Below, piece after piece: positions 1 through 7,717 of a stretch of 64,000 bases of DNA. The stretch is from SIRX01 sp965213905 (GTDB taxonomy: Bacteria > Actinomycetota > Rubrobacteria > Rubrobacterales > Rubrobacteraceae), in contig OZ243922.1 in NCBI GenBank assembly GCA_965213905.1, positions 1,550,001-1,614,000 on the forward strand, written 5' to 3'. A program made the translations under genes and the position numbers. The first letter of the stretch is position 1. Each line of letters begins with the position of its first letter. The notes beneath the pieces are model-generated. The model had not been told where the DNA came from and made no database searches. It saw only the letters and a list, made by a program, of their open reading frames with translations.

Positions 1-868
1 AAGCGATGGTCCAGTAAGCGTGCATAAAGGTGCCGACTATTGCGCCCAGGAGCAAGAACGGTAGGGAGAAAAGGAGTAAGACGCCGCCGGAGATTAGAAG
101 ATCTATCATGCTGAAGCCTTCTAGCAAGGGTGACAGCAAGGAAGAGGCGAGGAGCCCGATGGCGAAGGTGATACCGCTGAGCAACAGCCCGACGGCAATC
201 GCCAGTCCCACCTGTATGAGCCACACGAGGAGGCCGCGTCCGATGTTGTTGCGAAAGACGGTAAAACCCTCCCCAATAGAGTCAAACACTCCTCGCCCGT
301 CGAGCACCAGGGTACGCATAGCCAGCGCGCTGACAATAGAGAACGGCACCAGCAACAGAATCAGAAGCACCAGTGTAAGAAGGGCGGCCAGCGCCACCAG
401 CGCCACCGCCAACCCGACGGAGTCTAGGGCCGTTGCGGCCAACAAAACTGCAAGTCCTGCCGGAATGACAGCCAGAAAGAACAGCAGAAAGTTGATCAGG
501 AACAGAGATATGTATAGTCCGAGCATCCGCCAGAAGTTACGCAGCCCGGCTCGCCAGGTGGACGAGAACCCATTCGACTCTCCTTCCCTTAGTTCGGCGA
601 CCCCCGCCACGAGACCGGCCTGAGAGATGATGATGAGCGCTATAAAGACGACCGTCAAGGCAACGGCGAAAATTATGCCCCCTATGATCAGCGCCGCAAG
701 ATTATTTTCGACAAATCGGGCGAGGTCCGGGCTGGGACCGAAGCCCTCGTTTTGCCCGGAGAGGGTGACGGTAAATCCGGACCCGCCCACGAAGAGGCCG
801 AAAAACCACAAGAAAGGGTTTCGCAGCGAGATCCGGAACGCCCCGGAAATATTCTCCCCGTAATTCAC
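1..868 (-). CDS. Polytopic membrane protein, C-terminus off the left edge
   Basis: Only the first 289 residues lie in the window. The chosen GTG start (868–866) overlaps the stop of the upstream ATP-grasp gene as GTGA and has AAGGAGG five bases before it, so the two genes are translationally coupled. The translation begins VNYGENISGAF and is very hydrophobic, with about six membrane spans; a polar loop (residues roughly 90–110, containing AELREGESNGF) sits between spans. It resembles the uncharacterised multi-span membrane proteins of actinobacteria that are often labelled glycerophosphodiesterase-membrane-domain-like. There is no catalytic motif and the role is unknown. Confidence 0.75.
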   Translation of the reverse strand, partial: MNYGENISGAFRISLRNPFLWFFGLFVGGSGFTVTLSGQNEGFGPSPDLARFVENNLAALIIGGIIFAVALTVVFIALIIISQAGLVAGVAELREGESNGFSSTWRAGLRNFWRMLGLYISLFLINFLLFFLAVIPAGLAVLLAATALDSVGLAVALVALAALLTLVLLILLLVPFSIVSALAMRTLVLDGRGVFDSIGEGFTVFRNNIGRGLLVWLIQVGLAIAVGLLLSGITFAIGLLASSLLSPLLEGFSMIDLLISGGVLLLFSLPFLLLGAIVGTFMHAYWTIA

Positions 869-2271
869 TGTTGCCTCCTTAACACCCAGGTATCTTTCAT
901 CTTGCCCCCGCTGGAGATGTTGACCACGTGCTTGCCGGGATACGCCACCCGCGAGAGGCAGCCGGGGATCATCTCTACCACCCCGGGGTCTTCCGGGTCC
1001 GGGGCGAGCGCGAGCATCCGGTAGTCGGCGTAGGAGTCGCGCAGCAGAAAACCTTCTTCGTCCGTCTCGCAGAGCACGTGGGTTGTGAAGTCTATCGTCT
1101 CCTGGGCCACGTACTCGACCGGGTTCGCCTCGACCATCTTGCGGAATTTCTCGACGGATTCTTTCGTCTCCTCCGGCCCGATCATTACCTCTTTCCCGCC
1201 GTAGCCGCCCCGGCTTTTTATGACCAACTCCCCAAAACGGTCCATCACGTACCGGTAGTCCTCCTCGACGGCGAGCGACCAGGTTCTTGCATTGTCTATC
1301 GCGGGCTCTTCGCCTAGATAGGTTCGCACCATCTCCGGTACGAACGCGCCGACGCCTTTGTCGTCTATGATCTCCGAGTTCGGGGCGAACAGGATGTGCA
1401 CTTTGCCGGCGACGTGGCACTCTAAAAGGCCGGGAACTTCGGCGTAGAGCCGGTCCTCGTCTACCCGCTCGTAAATTACGTCTATCCGGCGTCCAGACGG
1501 ACGGTGCATCAAATATTCGCCGCCGTTTATCTCTAGTTCTTTCGTTTCGGCGAGCACCGCGTTCATCTCTTCGGCATATATGTGATGGTCGAGGTAGAAC
1601 TGGTCTTCGGGGCCACCGGATACGACGGCGAGCGTCGCTTCCGGGCCTTTCGGAGAGGCCGCCCGCAGGGCGTCTCCGAGGCGGGCGAGCCAGCCGTCGA
1701 GGGAACGGACCGGGAGCTTGCCGTGGGCCTTGGGGAAGAACAATTCGCGGCTCATACGGCGGCGGCGGGTCATGGGGGCGAGGCCGACGGGCATCTTGGC
1801 GTTCTCTTCGATGACCTGGTACTTTCGACCGCCCGCGCCCTCGACAGCCACCACGTCGAAGGAGATCTGGCGCACCGGCACCGGCCCGAAGCGGTTTTCC
1901 CACGAGGTCTCGTAGAGGATGCTGCTCTCCACAATTGCCTCCGGCACCACTTCTTCTTTTCCGGCCTCGAGCCGGCGGAGAAACTCGTTGATCGCCCGGA
2001 GCCTCTGCGACAACCCGCGCTCTAACCGCTCCCAATCATCCGCCGGGATCACGCGCGGAAACCAGTCCGTAGGATGGGTCTTATCACCCTCCTTGATCCC
2101 GAAGGCGTATTGCTCTTCCAGCAAGAGGTCGTGGCTTTCCCGCAGCTTTGCGTCCCAGTCTTTCGGGCCGGTTTCCCCCAGCTCTCCCAAAATTTCCGCG
2201 TAGGTTCCCCTCGGGGTTCCTTCGGGTAGGAACACTTCGTTGTCGCCGGGGAGTTTGCGCGTGAACCTCAC
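865..2271 (-). CDS. Circularly permuted ATP-grasp family protein (DUF404/DUF407 type)
   Basis: A 468-residue protein of the circularly permuted ATP-grasp superfamily, whose members join a carboxylate to an amine at the cost of ATP, often in peptide-like conjugation; the substrate here is unknown. Visible family features are the N-terminal block with YETSWENRFGP (about 123–133), the region ENAKMPVGLAP (161–171) that places the ATP site, the glycine-rich loop IKSRGGYGGKEVMIGP (about 353–368) and the C-terminal SRVAYPGKHVVNISSGG. Length fits the family. It overlaps the downstream membrane protein gene by four bases, suggesting a membrane-linked modification, but that is inference. The start lies just after a gap shared with a divergent gene pair. 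Confidence 0.8.
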   Translation of the reverse strand: MRFTRKLPGDNEVFLPEGTPRGTYAEILGELGETGPKDWDAKLRESHDLLLEEQYAFGIKEGDKTHPTDWFPRVIPADDWERLERGLSQRLRAINEFLRRLEAGKEEVVPEAIVESSILYETSWENRFGPVPVRQISFDVVAVEGAGGRKYQVIEENAKMPVGLAPMTRRRRMSRELFFPKAHGKLPVRSLDGWLARLGDALRAASPKGPEATLAVVSGGPEDQFYLDHHIYAEEMNAVLAETKELEINGGEYLMHRPSGRRIDVIYERVDEDRLYAEVPGLLECHVAGKVHILFAPNSEIIDDKGVGAFVPEMVRTYLGEEPAIDNARTWSLAVEEDYRYVMDRFGELVIKSRGGYGGKEVMIGPEETKESVEKFRKMVEANPVEYVAQETIDFTTHVLCETDEEGFLLRDSYADYRMLALAPDPEDPGVVEMIPGCLSRVAYPGKHVVNISSGGKMKDTWVLRRQQ

Positions 2272-2357
2272 AGGATGGAGATTATACTAGCGTCCGGGAG
2301 GATAATTCTCCCGTGGGCATCGGTGGACGTTATCAATAGAAAAGAGGAGTACGAACC

Positions 2358-2702
2358 TTGGGCGAGAAAGACAGAAGCGGCAGAGACCGGGGACAAGAGA
2401 CTCCCGTCGAGGACCCCAAGATCTTCTGGGGCCGGGCGGCTTGCGGGCTCGGGGTGATACTAGGTGTGGTCGGCGTAGCCGCGTCGTTTTTCGCCTCCGG
2501 CGCGAGCATCCTGCCGGGCGCCGTGGGGGTGTGCCTCGGCGTCCTGGGTTATTTCCTCGGGGTAAACAGATTCGGCACCATAACCATTATCTTCTGTACC
2601 GCCGTGCTGTTCTTCGGGCTCGCCGCGAGCCAGGATCTCATCCCCGGCATAGAAGGCAACGACCGTAATATGCCCACCGAAGACCCCGTATCCGACCAGT
2701 AA
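2358..2702 (+). CDS. Small membrane protein with three predicted spans
   Basis: A 114-residue protein starting at TTG 2358, preceded by AAAGAGGAGT eight bases upstream. A charged N-terminus of about 27 residues is followed by three hydrophobic spans (about 28–45, 48–66 and 72–90) and a short acidic tail ending DPVSDQ. It precedes a second small membrane protein by eight bases. I do not recognise a family; a role in the envelope is all that can be said. Confidence 0.6.
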   Translation: MGEKDRSGRDRGQETPVEDPKIFWGRAACGLGVILGVVGVAASFFASGASILPGAVGVCLGVLGYFLGVNRFGTITIIFCTAVLFFGLAASQDLIPGIEGNDRNMPTEDPVSDQ

Positions 2703-2709
2703 AGCCGGC

Positions 2710-2964
2710 GTGGTAGAGAGCGGAGAAGCCGGGGCGGGACGACCGCCGGGCCGCAACTGGGCCGTGACCGGGATAGTCGCCGGGGCCCTGGCGTTCGTGC
2801 TGGTACCGTTCTTTCTTGGTCCGTTGGGGATTTTGTTCGGCCTGATCGGCTTTACAAAAGGCGCCCGGAGACAGGGAAAGATAGCGATGGGCGTGAGTGT
2901 TTTTAGCCTGGTCTTCGGCACGATCCTCTACGTTTTGTTTCGGGGTCTGGTGAGGGGGACGTAG
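2710..2964 (+). CDS. DUF4190-like small membrane protein
   Basis: An 84-residue protein starting at GTG 2710, directly behind the previous membrane protein. After a Gly/Pro-rich N-terminus it has two membrane spans (about 17–47 and 57–78) with the glycine-rich turn GPLGILFGLIGFTKGARRQGK between them. This pattern is typical of DUF4190-type proteins, which have no known biochemical function. Likely co-transcribed with its upstream neighbour. Confidence 0.6.
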   Translation: MVESGEAGAGRPPGRNWAVTGIVAGALAFVLVPFFLGPLGILFGLIGFTKGARRQGKIAMGVSVFSLVFGTILYVLFRGLVRGT

Positions 2965-2999
2965 AGAGTCCGGACGATGGCCGGTATACTGACGGCAGG

Positions 3000-3809
3000 A
3001 TGGAGAGAGTCAGGCTCACACCGCCCGGAGAAAACAGGCAGCGCGGGGAACGCGCCCGCCTCTACGTCCGCTGGATGCCCCACCTCGGCCCCGAAGCCGT
3101 GGCCCTCTACGAACTACTCCGCATTCTGCCCGACGTGGGCCTCGAAAACGTCGAGGTCGAAGAACTGGCCGGTCTACTGCGCTCCACCCCCGAGAGCGTT
3201 GTAGAAAGCTTCGAAACACTATCCGAAGCCGGGTTTGTCACGGAGCACGACGGCTGGCTGGAGGTCGCGGAACACCCGCCGACAAAGCGGGGGGCGGTGA
3301 GAAGGACTGGAAGCGGGAAGAAAAAACCCGCGAACCAGGAGACACCCGCCGCACCCGCCTCCGCACCCGCCGCCCGGTATCCCGCGCCCGGACCGCCCGC
3401 CGGCGAAATAGAGGTGGTAAAGGCCGAACCGGAAGGCGTATCGGCGGATGACTACTTCAATTTTATGGGTACGCTACCGGCGCCGCACATCCTGGAGTTC
3501 CTAAACGGGTACTGTGGGCGGGACGGCATGTCGCCGGACGTGGTGCGGGAGGCCTTGAAGATCGCCAGCGAGCGGGACGCCCGGCGGGTCGGCTACGTCC
3601 GCTCTATTCTGGAGCGGTGGGTCGAGCGGGGCGTAAAGACGCCCGAAGACGTGGGGCGGTTCGAAAAGGACCGGAAGCTCCGGCTCGTAGAGCAGAGCGG
3701 CGCGGTAAAGGGTGGCGCCATGAAGATCGGGGAGGGGGTGAGAGGTGGAGCGGATAGACAATCTGCTGCCCGACGCCGGGAAGATTACGAGTGGTTCTTC
3801 GGTGAATAA
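3000..3809 (+). CDS. DnaD-domain replication/primosome protein
   Basis: A 269-residue protein with an N-terminal winged-helix segment (about 20–95: AVALYELLRILPDV and the following helices), a Pro/Ala-rich linker (about 108–138) and a C-terminal DnaD-type helical domain containing NFMGTLPAPHILEFLNGY and RVGYVRSILERWVERGV, the YxxxILxxW-like signature of DnaB/DnaD proteins. DnaD proteins bridge DNA and the helicase loader at origins or restart sites. The next gene, a DnaC-like ATPase, begins inside its 3' end (65-base overlap), which fits a helicase-loading pair. ATG 3000 follows a GACGGCAGG stretch that can act as a weak ribosome site. Confidence 0.8.
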   Translation: MERVRLTPPGENRQRGERARLYVRWMPHLGPEAVALYELLRILPDVGLENVEVEELAGLLRSTPESVVESFETLSEAGFVTEHDGWLEVAEHPPTKRGAVRRTGSGKKKPANQETPAAPASAPAARYPAPGPPAGEIEVVKAEPEGVSADDYFNFMGTLPAPHILEFLNGYCGRDGMSPDVVREALKIASERDARRVGYVRSILERWVERGVKTPEDVGRFEKDRKLRLVEQSGAVKGGAMKIGEGVRGGADRQSAARRREDYEWFFGE

Positions 3810-4608
3810 GGGGCGGAAGGCAGAAGCGTTGAGGCTGGACGATGAGATCTGCCCGCACTGCGGCCGGGATCTGGAAACCGAGTGGTTCGAGTTTCCGCCG
3901 GCCCTCCAGCGCAAGTACGGCAGGCCCGGCGAGTGGTACTACAACCCCTGCACCCCCGGGTGCGAACAAAAGAACGACCAGCGTGAGTGGGCCGCCATGC
4001 GCCGCGAAGCCCGCGTCGGGAACCTGCGGGAGCGCAGCGGGCTCAGCAAACGCATGAAGGGCTACAGCTTCTCCAACTTCGACCCCTTCGCAAACCCCCC
4101 GAGCACCACGAAGGCCGTCGAGAAAGTCCAGAAGTACCTGGAAAATTGGGAGGAGAACCGGGAGGCCGGGCGCGGCATCTACCTGTGCGGCGACGTGGGT
4201 TCCGGCAAGACGCACCTGGCGGTCGCGGTAATGAACGAGCTAATAACCCGCAAGCGGGTGCCGGGTCTCTTCGTGACCGTGCCGGAGTTGCTGGACAACC
4301 TGCGCGGGGCGTACAAAAACCCCGGCCAGGACATAGACGAGTGGATGGCCGCCGTCAAAAACGCGGAGTTGCTCGTGCTAGACGATTTGGGGAGCGAGCG
4401 GGTAACGGAGTGGGTGCGGGAGCGGATCTTCGTGATCGTCAACCACCGTTACCGGGAGGCGCTGCCGACGCTTTTTACCTCCAACATCGGCCCGGAAGAA
4501 CTACCCGCCCAGCTCGGAGAACGCACCGCCAGCCGCATAATCTCCATGAGCGAGGGCGTGCAGCTAAACGGCAAAGACTACCGCGAGACGGCCCGGAACA
4601 GAGGTTAG
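3745..4608 (+). CDS. dnaC: DnaC-like AAA+ helicase loader with N-terminal zinc finger
   Basis: A 287-residue AAA+ ATPase. An N-terminal four-cysteine cluster (CPHCG near residue 37 and CTPGC near 68) is followed by the ATPase core: Walker A GDVGSGKTH (about 149–157), Walker B LLVLDDLGSE (about 212–221), sensor I TLFTSNI and the box RTASRI. This is the DnaC/IstB-type arrangement used to load replicative helicase on DNA. I chose GTG 3745, which follows GGGGGTGAGAG; a later GTG at 3802 overlaps the dnaD stop and cannot be excluded. It is co-transcribed with the DnaD-like gene upstream and the Rad52-like gene three bases downstream. Confidence 0.85.
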   Translation: MERIDNLLPDAGKITSGSSVNKGRKAEALRLDDEICPHCGRDLETEWFEFPPALQRKYGRPGEWYYNPCTPGCEQKNDQREWAAMRREARVGNLRERSGLSKRMKGYSFSNFDPFANPPSTTKAVEKVQKYLENWEENREAGRGIYLCGDVGSGKTHLAVAVMNELITRKRVPGLFVTVPELLDNLRGAYKNPGQDIDEWMAAVKNAELLVLDDLGSERVTEWVRERIFVIVNHRYREALPTLFTSNIGPEELPAQLGERTASRIISMSEGVQLNGKDYRETARNRG

Positions 4609-4611
4609 AAG

Positions 4612-5283
4612 ATGCGCGACGAGTTCATGATTACTAGGCAGGGAAAACAATACGTCCTTTTTGCGGGTTTGTTGGATGAAGCCCACAACCGGGGCCTCAA
4701 GGGCATAGACACGGAGCTCCTGCAAGTCCCCGACGACTCGAACGGCCGCGTGGCCGTGGTAAAAGCGACCGTCGAGTTAGAGGACGGCCGGCGCTTCTCG
4801 GGCATCGGGGACGCCTCACCCGACAACGTCGGCCGCAACATCGTGCCGCACCTGCTCCGCATGGCGGAGACCCGGGCGAAAGCCCGGGCTTTGAGGGACG
4901 CGGTAAACGTTGGGGTAACGGCCATGGAGGAACTCTCCGACGGCGACGACGGAGGGGCCGCGGCCACCAATCACTCGGCCCCCCATTCGCGTCCCACGCC
5001 CGTTCGGCCCGCGAGACCGCAGCCCGTCGAGCAAGAGGCGCCTAAAGAAGAGGCTAACGGCCAGAGTGAGACCCCCGCGAAAAGTGGCCGGAGCCGGGGT
5101 TCCAGGGGTTCGCAGAAGGCCCGCAAAAGCCAGGTGGACCTCTTAAAGACCCTGGCGGTCGAGTGGCGTGGCGAGAACGGGGTAGACCGGCTGGAGAGCC
5201 GCGTCGGCAAACCGCTGACGGACCTCACCCGCATAGAGGCGGACGACTGGATCGACCGCCTGACCCCCGAGGATCAGGGGTAG
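4612..5283 (+). CDS. Rad52/DdrA-like single-strand annealing candidate
   Basis: A 223-residue protein three bases behind the DnaC-like gene. Residues 1–115 form a compact domain with GRRFSGIGDASPDNVG and MAETRAKARALRDAVNVG; this G-x-G ... A-x-T-x-A-x-x-R-A-L-R layout recalls Rad52/DdrA-type DNA annealing proteins. A low-complexity, Pro/Ser/Arg-rich linker (about 120–170) leads to a separate C-terminal domain of some 45 residues (QVDLLKTLAVEW onwards). Function in strand annealing or replication restart is inferred from this resemblance and from the operon with dnaD and dnaC, not established. Confidence 0.6.
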   Translation: MRDEFMITRQGKQYVLFAGLLDEAHNRGLKGIDTELLQVPDDSNGRVAVVKATVELEDGRRFSGIGDASPDNVGRNIVPHLLRMAETRAKARALRDAVNVGVTAMEELSDGDDGGAAATNHSAPHSRPTPVRPARPQPVEQEAPKEEANGQSETPAKSGRSRGSRGSQKARKSQVDLLKTLAVEWRGENGVDRLESRVGKPLTDLTRIEADDWIDRLTPEDQG

Positions 5284-5289
5284 AAACGG

Positions 5290-5760
5290 TTGGTCTATCG
5301 GTCCCTCCGGGCCGCGCTCTTCGCCGCCCTCCTGCTCGCACTCGCTTCCTGCGGCCTCGCCGGGGCGGGTTCCACGCCGCCACCGGCCGGCGCCCTGGTC
5401 GTGAGTTTCATAGACGTAGGACAAGGGGACGCCACCCTGATCCAATCCGGCGGCGAAAACTACCTGGTGGACGCCGGGAGGCCAGAAGCCGGTCCCGAGG
5501 TCGTGGATTTCCTCCGCAGCCGGGGCGTTCAAGAGCTTGACGGCCTCGTCGCAACCCACCCCGACGCCGACCACATCGGCGGCTTGCCGGACGTGCTCGA
5601 CGCCTTCCCGGTTTCCGAGGTCTACCTCTCCGGCGAGGCCGACAAAGGTACAACCACTTTCAATACTTTTCTGAGGTCCGTCCGGGACGAGGGCGCGCAG
5701 GTCTTCGAGGCCCGGGCCGGCATGGAGGTGGACTGGGGCGGCACGGACGTGGCCGTATGA
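5290..5760 (+). pseudogene. ComEC/Rec2-type metallo-beta-lactamase protein, truncated
   Basis: A lipoprotein-like N-terminus (lipobox ending LASC near residue 21) is followed by the start of a ComEC-C-terminal-type metallo-beta-lactamase fold: SFIDVGQGDATLI, NYLVDAG and the metal motif THPDADHIGGL (H, D, D, H). Such proteins are normally about 280–300 residues; here the frame stops after 156 residues at GTA TGA, exactly where composition and coding character change. The second half is not found anywhere else in the window. The TTG start at 5290 fits the lipoprotein signal. The truncation coincides with a structured non-coding segment beginning at 5760. Confidence 0.75.
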
Positions 5761-6110
5761 ATCCAAAAAGCCCCAGCTTTTACAGCTTGGATTTCACGCA
5801 ACCTTGGTGCAAGGTAAGCCATCGTCGAGCGTTAGCGAGGTGCTAGTAGCACAACCGATGTCGAATGGATAGCTCAAGCGCTTAACGGATACTCGCGATA
5901 AGCGTAAGGCAATTAAACAGTGACAGGGTGAGCCGGATAAGCTGGTGAACAGAATACACTCGTATCGACAGCACGCTGATCCGATGTCAAAAAGACCAAG
6001 CCCCTCTTGGACATTGGTAAGCTGATTCTAGCCACTAGATAATAGCAACGCCTTGGCACCTTGGCTCGTACGTCCGTGCCAGTATAAATACGCTCGCGAA
6101 GAGTAAGTAG
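5760..6110 (+). ncRNA. Highly structured non-coding segment, possible HEARO/omega-RNA-type element
   Basis: No reading frame is credible here, yet perfect stems follow one another: AATCCAA/TTGGATT (5760–5766/5787–5793) enclosing AAAAGC/GCTTTT; ACCTTG/CAAGGT (5801–5815); CATCG/CGATG (5820–5824/5856–5860) enclosing GTGCT/AGCAC (5840–5852); CGCTTA/TAAGCG (5879–5884/5899–5904); CCAAG/CTTGG (5996–6010); TGGCAC/GTGCCA (6054–6059/6076–6081). The segment starts at ATGA, inside a truncated gene. HEARO RNAs (guide RNAs of IscB-type transposons) are, as I recall, found next to ATGA or GTGA; the class assignment is therefore a hypothesis. A group I or II intron remnant is the main alternative. The strand is assumed. 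Confidence 0.45.
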
Positions 6111-6155
6111 CAAACCCTTAAACCTACAAACTCGCAAATTCACAAATTTGGTGGC

Positions 6156-6185
6156 TTGTGAGATTGTACGTTCACAATCTTACAA
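6156..6185. repeat. Near-perfect 12-base inverted repeat
   Basis: TTGTGAGATTGT (6156–6167) and ACAATCTTACAA (6174–6185) pair at 11 of 12 positions around a six-base loop. It lies at the right side of the structured segment and about 140 bases before the first plasmid-type gene. It could be the right-end palindrome of an IS200/IS605-like element, an operator, or a terminator without a T-run. The stretch 6186–6327 holds nothing else I can recognise. Confidence 0.5.
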
Positions 6186-6327
6186 AACGTGATTCACAGG
6201 ACACTCTATAACCCCGAGTTCACTTAATTGCCCTAAAGTATTGAGAAATATTAAGGTTTTTCTGGCGAGAAAATTGGTGGGGGGGTAATCACGGGCTTTT
6301 AGCGTCGCGCGACGGCACACTCATCGT

Positions 6328-6690
6328 ATGTCGCGATGTATCGACTATAGCGAGCGCTTTCGGGAGATTCTGCGTCGGCACCCTCGGCCCGATGGTCGCA
6401 CATGGACATATGCCGAGATCTCTCACGCGACAGGCATTTCGCCGTCGGGGATATCCAAGCTCGGCGGGGGTAAGATCAGTACGCCCGATCCCGCGAAGCT
6501 CGCAGACATCGCGCGAGCCGTCGGGGCCGAGCCAGGCGAGTGGTACCACGACGGTAGTACATGCTCACGCAGACCGTCGCATGAGCAGATAAAAGCAGCG
6601 GTCGACGGACTCATGCCTCTGGTCGGTGGCGACCCTGATAAAGCGTGGTCAGTCGTAAACATGGTGATGCGCTTCGAGCGCGGTGGATAA
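6328..6690 (+). CDS. XRE-type helix-turn-helix regulator
   Basis: A 120-residue protein with a helix-turn-helix in its first half: WTYAEISHATGISPSGISKLGGGK (about 27–50) followed by PDPAKLADIARAVGAEPGEW, the usual Cro/C1 five-helix layout. The C-terminal 45 residues are helical and may mediate dimerisation. As the first gene of the plasmid-type segment it may control replication or the downstream rep gene. A related domain occurs again at 9644–10129, so the segment carries two paralogous regulators. Confidence 0.7.
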   Translation: MSRCIDYSERFREILRRHPRPDGRTWTYAEISHATGISPSGISKLGGGKISTPDPAKLADIARAVGAEPGEWYHDGSTCSRRPSHEQIKAAVDGLMPLVGGDPDKAWSVVNMVMRFERGG

Positions 6691-6777
6691 GCCGCCGCAC
6701 AGATATGCACGGCAAGCACGAGTTTTGTGCCCCTCGTGCATTAATCGCTTCAGGCGGAGATCGAGGATGGCACGATC

Positions 6778-6993
6778 ATGGTCGTGAGTAGACGAAACAC
6801 ATCACATGAGAAGCGTACGGAGGCGGACGCCCCCAGCGTGCTCGCGGCGTGCTTTCGTGTCGCGCTCGGGGAGACTGAGCTGGCCGACGGTGGACCGATC
6901 TCGATCTCTTTACCGCCGCGGGGTAAATGTACAGACGCGAGTGGTGCACCATTGCGCGGCTTCGCCACTCACGAAAGGAGTGGCGGTGAGTGA
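6778..6993 (+). CDS. Possible small protein, unknown
   Basis: A 71-residue frame from ATG 6778 that ends at TGA 6991–6993, overlapping the start of the next gene (GTGAGTGAG). The translation (ending GFATHERSGGE) has ordinary composition but no known motif, and the nearest purine-rich ribosome site (GAGG) is 12 bases upstream. The tight overlap with the downstream start favours a real, coupled gene; the lack of any family does not. No better frame exists in 6691–6985. Confidence 0.3.
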   Translation: MVVSRRNTSHEKRTEADAPSVLAACFRVALGETELADGGPISISLPPRGKCTDASGAPLRGFATHERSGGE

Positions 6994-7321
6994 GATATAC
7001 GCGATGGATGACGCGTTCGGCCGGCCGTATGAGGTTCCACTAATCTTGCGGTGGCAAGCCCAATATATCGTAGAACGCCTCGCGAAAGGCGAGATCTATC
7101 GCATGGCTCTCTCCGAATACACCGAAGGCTACGGTAGCGGGTACGTCTACCTCGATCTCTCCACCGGACAAGTGGTTTCGTACCAGCTGAGGGAAAATGA
7201 AAGCCTGCGTGAATCAGGACACATGGTCCTTCTTGCAGCGTACCGGGACGTGCTCGGCACGGCGGGGATCTTCGCATGGTCCGAGGATATCGATGAGCAG
7301 CTCATGGAGATATACGGATAG
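6986..7321 (+). CDS. Hypothetical protein of the plasmid-type segment
   Basis: A 111-residue protein (VSEIYAMDDAFGRPYEVP at the start). GTG 6986 is chosen because AAAGGAG lies five bases upstream; the longer frame upstream is low-quality. The sequence looks globular, with a beta-rich centre (GSGYVYLDLSTGQVVSYQL) and a C-terminal helix ending EQLMEIYG. I do not recognise the family. It sits immediately before the iteron region. Confidence 0.55.
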   Translation: MSEIYAMDDAFGRPYEVPLILRWQAQYIVERLAKGEIYRMALSEYTEGYGSGYVYLDLSTGQVVSYQLRENESLRESGHMVLLAAYRDVLGTAGIFAWSEDIDEQLMEIYG

Positions 7322-7717
7322 TGTTAGTCTCACGCAAGCGTGCCGTGATCCGGTACCTAGGACACCGCCCGGAACTGGGACCAGCAGCACCCTTTAGATT
7401 GGGTCGAGCGCAGGCACAAATAGTGACGACGTGGCTCTCGCGGCGACGGCTTTTCAGCCCTAAAAACGGTGCATCCGCATACCGTGCCGCTAAACAAGCA
7501 ATACCGTGCAGCGAAACAACGATTACCGTGCCGCTAAACAAGAGAATACCGTGCGGCGAAACAAGCAATACCGTGCCGCTAAACAAGGATTACCGTGCCA
7601 CAAAACAAGCGGCGCACACATTTTGCCTGCAAACCATCGCTTTATACGGCAAGGTTAGCAGCTTCTTTTATGTTTTCTTTCTTTCTCTGTATATGTTTAC
7701 AAGCACCGGTTTTCGTC
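7322..7717. other. Candidate plasmid replication origin (iterons plus AT-rich stretch)
   Basis: No gene is supported here. The left 150 bases are featureless; 7480–7612 holds six iterons; 7655–7705 is markedly AT-rich in a GC-rich setting; then the rep gene begins. Iterons followed by an AT-rich melting region upstream of rep is the standard arrangement of iteron-controlled plasmid origins. I did not find a convincing DnaA box. Confidence 0.7.
7480..7612 (+). repeat. Six 22-base iterons
   Basis: Six direct repeats of consensus TACCGTGCcGCtAAACAAg begin at 7480, 7502, 7524, 7547, 7569 and 7591, i.e. with a period of 22 bases and one of 23, so they lie on the same face of the helix. Variation is concentrated at two internal positions. 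They are read spuriously as protein repeats by overlapping frames. They are the expected binding sites of the initiator encoded just downstream. Confidence 0.9.

Noticed and set aside
30..623. 197-residue plus-strand frame at the left edge
   Set aside because: It is antisense to the coupled membrane-protein gene and is a Ser/Arg-rich low-quality translation.
7480..7612. Iterons as a CRISPR array
   Set aside because: There are no variable spacers of constant length; units are contiguous 22-base repeats.
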